From: JANPCX01 sp031431125
Lineage (GTDB): Bacteria; Pseudomonadota; Gammaproteobacteria; Burkholderiales; Burkholderiaceae_C
Reading direction: 5' to 3'
NCBI GenBank assembly: GCA_031431125.1
Contig: JANPCX010000008.1
Coordinates: 62,001 to 126,000 of the forward strand
DNA: 64,000 nucleotides
Part shown: positions 59,220 through 64,000 of the stretch, piece after piece
Numbering within the stretch: position 1 is the first letter of the stretch
Layout of the letters: each line of letters starts with the position of its first letter
Notes under the pieces: generated by a model
The model's database searches: none
What the model was told of the DNA's origin: nothing
Seen by the model: only the letters and a program-made list of their open reading frames with translations
Translations under genes and position numbers: made by a program

Positions 59220-59928
59220 AAGCCCATGTGCGGGAAACAAAGGCCCGATCAAAACAAACCGCCAGCAGCCAGCACAACCAGGCCGACCACAAGGTGTGGC
59301 TCACATAGTGGGCTCCGCGGACCAACTGGGCCAGACCAAACAACAAGCCCATCAGAAGCACGGCCCATAAGCACTGACGAGCGCGTCGCGGCGCATCACG
59401 GCGCAAGGCGAAATAAACCGGAAAAAAAGCAAAGGCGGCCACCGCATGGCCGGACGGAAAACAGCGGCCTGGCCCGGCGTCCCGCATCCCCTTGAACACC
59501 GCATCCCAGTGTGAAACATAGGACGCGACACCGCCAAACTCTTGCAAGTCCCAGGGGCAACTGGTCGCGCTGAACTGTTTGAGCGCCGGGACAAAAGCAA
59601 CACACAGCAACACCGCCACCAGCATCAAGAAGCGCTGCCTTCGGTTCTGCGCCACTGAAAAAAGCGGAAGCGGTCGCCAGCAATGAAGGAGCAACAGGGC
59701 GACCATGCACCAGGCCAAGACACGCCCACCTTGATGCAACAAGGTGCTGGTTAGCCACGCATCGCGCCAGGAAAAACCGGTCGCGTCACCAAACCAACGT
59801 GAAGCCTCGCGGTCCCATCCCAATTGATCCCAGCACAACAGCAAAACCATACCGAAGACCAACACCAGGCGGTCAACGCTGGAGCGATCGTGAGCGACGG
59901 GCCGCGCGCAGGGAAAAACAGCGCTCAT
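59194..59928 (-). CDS. PAP2-family membrane phosphatase (lipid phosphatase-like)
   Basis: 244 aa with about six membrane helices. The three PAP2 catalytic motifs are present: KQFSATSCPWDL (motif 1 region), GRCFPSGHAVAAFAFF (motif 2 with His) and RGAHYVSHTLWSAWLCWL (motif 3 with His). Relatives remove phosphate from lipid A, undecaprenyl diphosphate or phosphatidylglycerol phosphate. It overlaps the eptA-like gene by 4 nt, so a paired dephosphorylation/phosphoethanolamine addition on lipid A is plausible. The last six codons (MRPLEV) fall in the arm of the inverted repeat. Confidence 0.87.
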   Translation of the reverse strand: MSAVFPCARPVAHDRSSVDRLVLVFGMVLLLCWDQLGWDREASRWFGDATGFSWRDAWLTSTLLHQGGRVLAWCMVALLLLHCWRPLPLFSVAQNRRQRFLMLVAVLLCVAFVPALKQFSATSCPWDLQEFGGVASYVSHWDAVFKGMRDAGPGRCFPSGHAVAAFAFFPVYFALRRDAPRRARQCLWAVLLMGLLFGLAQLVRGAHYVSHTLWSAWLCWLLAVCFDRAFVSRTWALLMRPLEV

Positions 59929-61595
59929 GGGCTGGATGCAGGTCCGCTTGCCGCGGTTTGTCGGCAGGCTGCCGTCACGTCCCAGGGAGATTCATACAGC
60001 GATGTTTTGACGTCAAGCAAGCCCAGCACGGTGTGGAACAAGTGGTCGTGCGCGGCGGGCTCGCGTGCTCGGCGCTGCAGGCACTGCACATCCAGCTCGG
60101 TGTTGTGCGTCATTCCAGCGGAAGACCACATCACCATCGGAACCTTGGACTGCACGTCGGGCGCGATGGCGTAGGGAATGCCGTGCAAGTAAAGGTTGTT
60201 CTCGCCCAGCGACTCACCGTGGTCAGACACATAAATCATGGCCGAATCCACGCGACCCTCGTGCTGTTTCAAGTGTGCAATCAGACTGGCCAGCACGTGG
60301 TCGGTGTAGAGCAAGGCGTTGTCAAAGGCGTTGACAATTTCTTCCCGACTGCATTGGCGCAAATCGTCGTTCTGGCAAGCGGGTTGAAACTTCGCGAAGG
60401 CTGGTGGATAACGCCGGAAGTAGGACGGCCCGTGGTTACCCAGCTGATGCAGCACCAGCACATTCACCCCTTGTGCCGACTTCAGTCGCTCCTCCAAACC
60501 GTAGAGCAAACCCTCGTCCATGCAGTGCCCGTTTTCACACAAACCCGGTGCGTTCGAGGACTGCACGGTGTCATTGGGCAAGTGATCACACACGCCTTTG
60601 CAACCGGACTGGTTGTCGCGCCAAAACACATTCACACCCACGCGTGCCAATACATGCAACAGCGATTCGCTGCCACGGATGCGGGCCTCGTCGTAGTCAC
60701 GTCGCCCCACGGGCGCAAACAAACAAGGCACTGAGGTTTCGGTGTTGGTGCCGCAGCTCTGCACATCAAAGAAGTTGATGACATCCAAGGCCGCCAGCTG
60801 AGGCGTGGTTTGCCGTGCATAACCATTCAAGCCCCAATTGGCGGCGCGCGCCGTTTCGCCCACCACCACCACCAGAAATTGGGGTTTACGGCCTGGGTCG
60901 GCCCAAGAGGGACCTGGCGCAGCATCGAGCCCAATGGCCTGGCGCGGCTGCGCGGCCGCACGGGAGTCGTCCGCCACCACCTTGGCCAGCGACCACAAGT
61001 AGTTGGCCGGTGTGATGAGGTAACGCAGCTCTTTCTGATTGCGTGTGAGCGAGGAAAACGGCTGAAAAATGGCCCACAAGCTGCACGCCGCTACGACCAA
61101 AGCCAAGAGCGCCGCGCCCAAGCGCCAGGCCAGCGCACGCGCCAACGGAGCGCGAACAATATGCACCTGGTGCAACAAGGCCAACGGCAACACCGCATAC
61201 ACCAAGAGATGCGGCAGCAACGACCAGGAAAACAGCTCACGCGCCTCGCTCACATCGGTGCGCAGCACATTTCTCAGCATGCTGGGGTCAAGGTAGACGC
61301 CAAAACGCTGCATGTAGTAGCTGGCCATCGCCGTGGCCACAATCAGCACCGCCAGCACCGGCTTGACCGACCATCGGTTCATCAGAATCGACAGGATCAA
61401 AAAATGGCCTGCCGCGAGCAGTGCCGTCAAACCCAACAACCATCCCCAGGTGGTGAGGTCCACGAGGAGTCGGTCTTTGAGTGCGGCAGAAAAAAACGAG
61501 GCGTTCGCAACCAATGTCCACAGCACGCTGGCGACGAGCACCACCTGGTTCACGCTGGCAGAGAGGGTGTGTCGAGGTGATTCACGGGAAGTCAT
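59925..61595 (-). CDS. eptA: Phosphoethanolamine transferase, EptA-like
   Basis: 556 aa inner-membrane enzyme that transfers phosphoethanolamine, typically to lipid A, lowering affinity for polymyxin-type peptides. Five N-terminal membrane helices (about 15-215) precede a periplasmic alkaline-phosphatase-fold domain: VVVVGETARAANWGLNGYAR, nucleophile Thr in SCGTNTETSVPCLFAP, DNQSGCKGVCDH and YVSDHGESLGENNLYLHG. Cys pairs fit the known disulfides. The ATG at 61595 starts before helix 1; an open frame 24 codons longer has no clear site. Divergent from an OmpR-type two-component pair that may control it. The symbol is by family. Confidence 0.87.
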   Translation of the reverse strand: MTSRESPRHTLSASVNQVVLVASVLWTLVANASFFSAALKDRLLVDLTTWGWLLGLTALLAAGHFLILSILMNRWSVKPVLAVLIVATAMASYYMQRFGVYLDPSMLRNVLRTDVSEARELFSWSLLPHLLVYAVLPLALLHQVHIVRAPLARALAWRLGAALLALVVAACSLWAIFQPFSSLTRNQKELRYLITPANYLWSLAKVVADDSRAAAQPRQAIGLDAAPGPSWADPGRKPQFLVVVVGETARAANWGLNGYARQTTPQLAALDVINFFDVQSCGTNTETSVPCLFAPVGRRDYDEARIRGSESLLHVLARVGVNVFWRDNQSGCKGVCDHLPNDTVQSSNAPGLCENGHCMDEGLLYGLEERLKSAQGVNVLVLHQLGNHGPSYFRRYPPAFAKFQPACQNDDLRQCSREEIVNAFDNALLYTDHVLASLIAHLKQHEGRVDSAMIYVSDHGESLGENNLYLHGIPYAIAPDVQSKVPMVMWSSAGMTHNTELDVQCLQRRAREPAAHDHLFHTVLGLLDVKTSLYESPWDVTAACRQTAASGPASSP

Positions 61596-61680
61596 TGCCC
61601 GAAGTGGGCCCACCTCACCTGAAGACCACCTGAAGATCGCAGTGCGATTCAAAGTGATGTGTTGCAAGGTAAACGACAGC

Positions 61681-61779
61681 CGTCATTCCCGCGAAAGCGG
61701 GAATCCAGGGAGGTGTCCTATCGCGTCCCCCGATTCACCTGCCGCCACCGCCTGGATTCCCGCCTTCGCGGGAACGACG
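61681..61779. repeat. Inverted pair of ATTCCC-N8-GGGAAT repeats (copy 2)
   Basis: Unit CGTCATTCCCGCGAAAGCGG... (61681-61708) and inverted unit CTGGATTCCCGCCTTCGCGG... (61752-61779; one GGGAAC variant). Lies in the 279-nt divergent promoter region between the eptA-like gene and the response regulator, so it may influence transcripts of either. Confidence 0.85.
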
Positions 61780-61874
61780 ACAGGAGGGGTATCGACACAT
61801 CACTTCGAATCCGGCCCGTCTCGTAGCCTGAGCTGTAAAGTGCTGAAGAATCCTCGCCTCAAATACCAACGCCC

Positions 61875-62549
61875 ATGCGACTGCTGCTGATTGAAGATGA
61901 CGACATCTTGGGTGAAGGCCTGCGCGATTTTTTGCAGGCCGAAGGCCATGTGGTTGACTGGTGCCAAGACTTGCGTGCCACCGAGTCTTACCGTGGCGAA
62001 GCCTTTGATGCCTTGCTCGTCGACTGGCAACTGCCCGACGGATCAGGACTGAACTGGCTGAAACAACGCCGCCTCGCCGGTGAAACCACACCCGCACTGA
62101 TGTTGACCGCCCGCGACTTGCTCAGTGACCGCATTCAAGGCCTGGACGGCGGTTTTGACGACTACTTGGTCAAGCCTTTTGCGCCAGAGGAACTGTCGGC
62201 CCGCTTGCGTGCCGTGTCTCGGCGGCACGCCGGAAGCAGCATGCACAAGTTGCAGTTTGGTGCGGTGGAGGTTGACCTGACGGCTCGCTGCGCTTTGCTC
62301 GCCGGTCACACCGTGGCGCTGACGGCACGTGAGTGGGCGGTACTGGAAGCTTTGGTTCTGCGCAGCGATCGCATCGTACCCAAGGCCGACTTGGAACAAT
62401 TGGTGCTGGGCATGGACGCGGCGGTGGCGAGCAATGCCCTGGAGGTGCATGTATCGTCGTTGCGCAGAAAGCTGGGCCGCGATTTGATTGAAACCGTGCG
62501 CGGTTTGGGTTACAGAATCAACCGAACAAACCAAGAGCCGACCGCCTGA
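61875..62549 (+). CDS. OmpR/PhoB-family response regulator (PmrA/QseB-like)
   Basis: 224 aa. Receiver domain (1-115): LLIEDDDILGEGL, phospho-Asp in LLVDWQLPDGSG (about residue 51), Lys in DYLVKPF. C-terminal winged helix (about 125-218): LTAREWAVLEALVLRSDRIVPKADLEQLVLGMDAAVASNALEVHVSSLRRKLG. The kinase starts 5 nt downstream. Divergent eptA-like and PAP2 genes suggest control of envelope modification, as for PmrA. Confidence 0.93.
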   Translation: MRLLLIEDDDILGEGLRDFLQAEGHVVDWCQDLRATESYRGEAFDALLVDWQLPDGSGLNWLKQRRLAGETTPALMLTARDLLSDRIQGLDGGFDDYLVKPFAPEELSARLRAVSRRHAGSSMHKLQFGAVEVDLTARCALLAGHTVALTAREWAVLEALVLRSDRIVPKADLEQLVLGMDAAVASNALEVHVSSLRRKLGRDLIETVRGLGYRINRTNQEPTA

Positions 62550-62554
62550 TTCAG

Positions 62555-63871
62555 ATGAACACCAAACTTCCCTCCATTCGCCTGCGTTTGGCGCACTCCC
62601 TGTTGATCTGGGCCGTGATTTGGGGTGTGGCCGTGTCCTTGGCGGTGTGGTTGGCCGTGCAGCAAGAGGTGGATGAACTGCTGGACGACACCCTGGCCGC
62701 ATCGGCGGCTTTGCTGGGATCGGTACTGCCAGGCGACGAGCCAGGGCTGTCGCCAAACGATTGGCTGGTCCGCCAAAAGAGTATCCAGGCTTCGGCCCCC
62801 AAGGGCGATCAGTTCGCTTGGCAAGTGGTGGGGCCAGACGGTCAAGTGCTGCTGCGTTCACCCTTGGCGCCCATGCAGGCGCTGCACCGAGCGCCGCAAG
62901 GCGGTTTCACCAACGTGCCCGGTTGGCGGGTTTTTGGTTCGGCCTTGGGTGCGACGCCAGCTGCGCCCACTGACCCCGCTCAGGCGACCATCGCTGGACG
63001 CATGCTTTACGTCGCTCAAGCCCGTGAAGAACGCGATGAAGTGCAAACCGAGATTGGGCTGAGCGCTGCGCTGATTGCCCTGGCCGTCGGTTTGCTCGGC
63101 CACTTATGGCTGCGCAGCAAAGTGCAGCACGAACTGCGCCCCTTGCAGTCGCTGTCAAGCCGGCTCGGCGATTACGACCCCTTGGATGCCAGCGCCAAGC
63201 TCGGGATGGCAGAACGGGTAGAGCTGGAGCCGATACACCAAGCCATCGACGCCTTGGCGCAGCGGCTGAAAGTGCGGCTGGCCCACGAACGCGCATTCAC
63301 CGCCCACGCGGCCCATTCTTTGCGTACGCCTTTGGCGGGCATCGACGCCCAACTGGCCGTGGCACTGCGTGAATGCCCGCCCGAACTGCAAGCCCGGTTG
63401 CAGCGTGTGCGCGATGGCGCAGGACGGTTGCAACGTGTGGTGGCAGCCCTGCTGACCCTGTTCCGCACGGGCGTGGACATTCAGCGCCACAACGTCGATC
63501 TCAAAACACTGCTGACGCGGTTGCCTTTGGACGGGCTGCAGGTCGAGGTGGTGGCCAACCACCCGGTTCAGGCCGATCCGGACTTGTTGGCCGCAGCTTT
63601 GTTGAATTTGTTCGACAACTCGCTGCGCTGTGGCGCGCGCCAAGTCACCTTGACCACACCAGCGCCCAACACCGTGCTGGTGTCAGACGATGGGCCGGGT
63701 TGTTCAGCACAACAACGTGAAGCGCTGGAGGCCGCTTTGGCGGCACAGTCCTACGAAGGCCAGACTGGACTGGGATTGATGCTGGCCGACTTGGTGGCTC
63801 GCTCGCATGGCGGGCGGCTGCAATTGCGGCCCTCAGAGGCCGGGTTTGCGGTCGCCTTGGTGCTGGAGTAG
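62555..63871 (+). CDS. Sensor histidine kinase partner of the OmpR-type regulator (PmrB/QseC-like)
   Basis: 438 aa. TM helix 1 (about 13-35), periplasmic loop (about 36-165), TM helix 2 (about 168-186), HAMP-like linker, HisKA with phospho-His in FTAHAAHSLRTPLAGIDAQL (about residue 257), and ATPase motifs NLFDNSLRCGARQVTL, VLVSDDGPGCSA and TGLGLMLADLVARSHGGRL. Domain layout fits QseC/PmrB kinases. Directly follows its regulator. Confidence 0.9.
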   Translation: MNTKLPSIRLRLAHSLLIWAVIWGVAVSLAVWLAVQQEVDELLDDTLAASAALLGSVLPGDEPGLSPNDWLVRQKSIQASAPKGDQFAWQVVGPDGQVLLRSPLAPMQALHRAPQGGFTNVPGWRVFGSALGATPAAPTDPAQATIAGRMLYVAQAREERDEVQTEIGLSAALIALAVGLLGHLWLRSKVQHELRPLQSLSSRLGDYDPLDASAKLGMAERVELEPIHQAIDALAQRLKVRLAHERAFTAHAAHSLRTPLAGIDAQLAVALRECPPELQARLQRVRDGAGRLQRVVAALLTLFRTGVDIQRHNVDLKTLLTRLPLDGLQVEVVANHPVQADPDLLAAALLNLFDNSLRCGARQVTLTTPAPNTVLVSDDGPGCSAQQREALEAALAAQSYEGQTGLGLMLADLVARSHGGRLQLRPSEAGFAVALVLE

Positions 63872-63895
63872 AGACGCACTTGGACAAACAACCCC

Positions 63896-63995
63896 CGTCA
63901 TTCCCGCGCAGGCGGGAATCCAGGAGTGTGCCGGGTCGTATCCGCCGCTTGCCCAGCCACCACCGACTGGATTCCCGCCTGCGCGGGAATGACGG
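63896..63995. repeat. Inverted pair of ATTCCC-N8-GGGAAT repeats (copy 3)
   Basis: Unit CGTCATTCCCGCGCAGGCGG... (63896-63923) and its inverted partner (63967-63995), 24 nt after the kinase stop at the right edge of the window. Same family as 47796 and 61681. Confidence 0.88.
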
Positions 63996-64000
63996 CTTCA

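Noticed and set aside
1..64000. CRISPR array, rRNA operon, prophage or full insertion sequence
   Set aside because: No regularly spaced direct repeats, rRNA sequence, phage structural genes or transposase/integrase genes were seen.

Overview
The window looks like a chromosomal segment of a betaproteobacterium of the order Burkholderiales, most likely family Comamonadaceae (Rhodoferax, Limnohabitans, Hydrogenophaga or a relative). The basis is gene order and protein type: sdhCDA next to a GntR regulator and divergent mdh, then a CitE-like lyase and acnB; aceE-aceF-lpdA with lipoyl domains on both E2 and E3; cysI-DUF934-cysH-cysD-cysN-cobA; a PHB phasin; and GC-rich coding sequence throughout. 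No rRNA, CRISPR array, prophage or complete insertion sequence with a transposase gene was seen. One tRNA (Asn) is present.

Layout. 0-9.3 kb is central carbon metabolism (sdhA partial, sdhD, sdhC, gntR, mdh, CitE-like lyase, acnB) with a VapBC-type toxin-antitoxin pair. 9.4-16.3 kb carries a CorA-like transporter, a ComEA-like protein, and a LapD/LapG/TolC group that fits c-di-GMP control of adhesin release. 16.4-18.7 kb is accessory: a Fic protein and an unknown gene followed by an integron-like attC site. 18.7-28.3 kb is pyruvate dehydrogenase plus a divergent FixL/FixJ-like two-component pair. 28.5-41.3 kb holds folD, an M3 peptidase, a glutaredoxin-like protein, an MFS gene broken by a mobile element, rmuC, a hydroxyacid dehydrogenase, an ion transporter, a nitroreductase, a deacetylase, phasin and a patatin lipoprotein. 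41.4-50.5 kb is assimilatory sulfate reduction and siroheme synthesis plus a ferredoxin and its likely NADP reductase. 50.6-59 kb has a TPP riboswitch ahead of a TonB receptor, tRNA-Asn, an asparaginase, lexA and an HhH gene, a paralogous pair of small unknown genes, a dehydrogenase and a split ChrA transporter. 59.2-63.9 kb is an envelope-modification locus (eptA-like, PAP2 phosphatase, OmpR/kinase pair).

The most unusual content is non-coding. Two elements of 263 and 264 bp (4911-5173 and 33266-33529) share TA target duplications, an 18-bp terminal core and a fixed plan of two large hairpins. Their loop motifs are conserved, but every stem has a different sequence that still pairs perfectly or nearly so. 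One rewrote the last codons of the CitE-like gene; the other split an MFS gene whose frame is restored exactly if the element is removed. A 167-bp near-palindrome (3681-3847), a roughly 600-bp large inverted repeat (58616-59219), three inverted pairs of an ATTCCC-N8-GGGAAT repeat and two copies of a CCCTCACCCC palindrome (one translated in frame inside aceF) add to a repeat-rich landscape. A 52-codon in-frame insertion bounded by 20-bp direct repeats duplicates the catalytic motif of cysH.

All calls come from reading the sequence and from family knowledge; no database search was run. Functional names for transporters, regulators and dehydrogenases are at family level unless stated.
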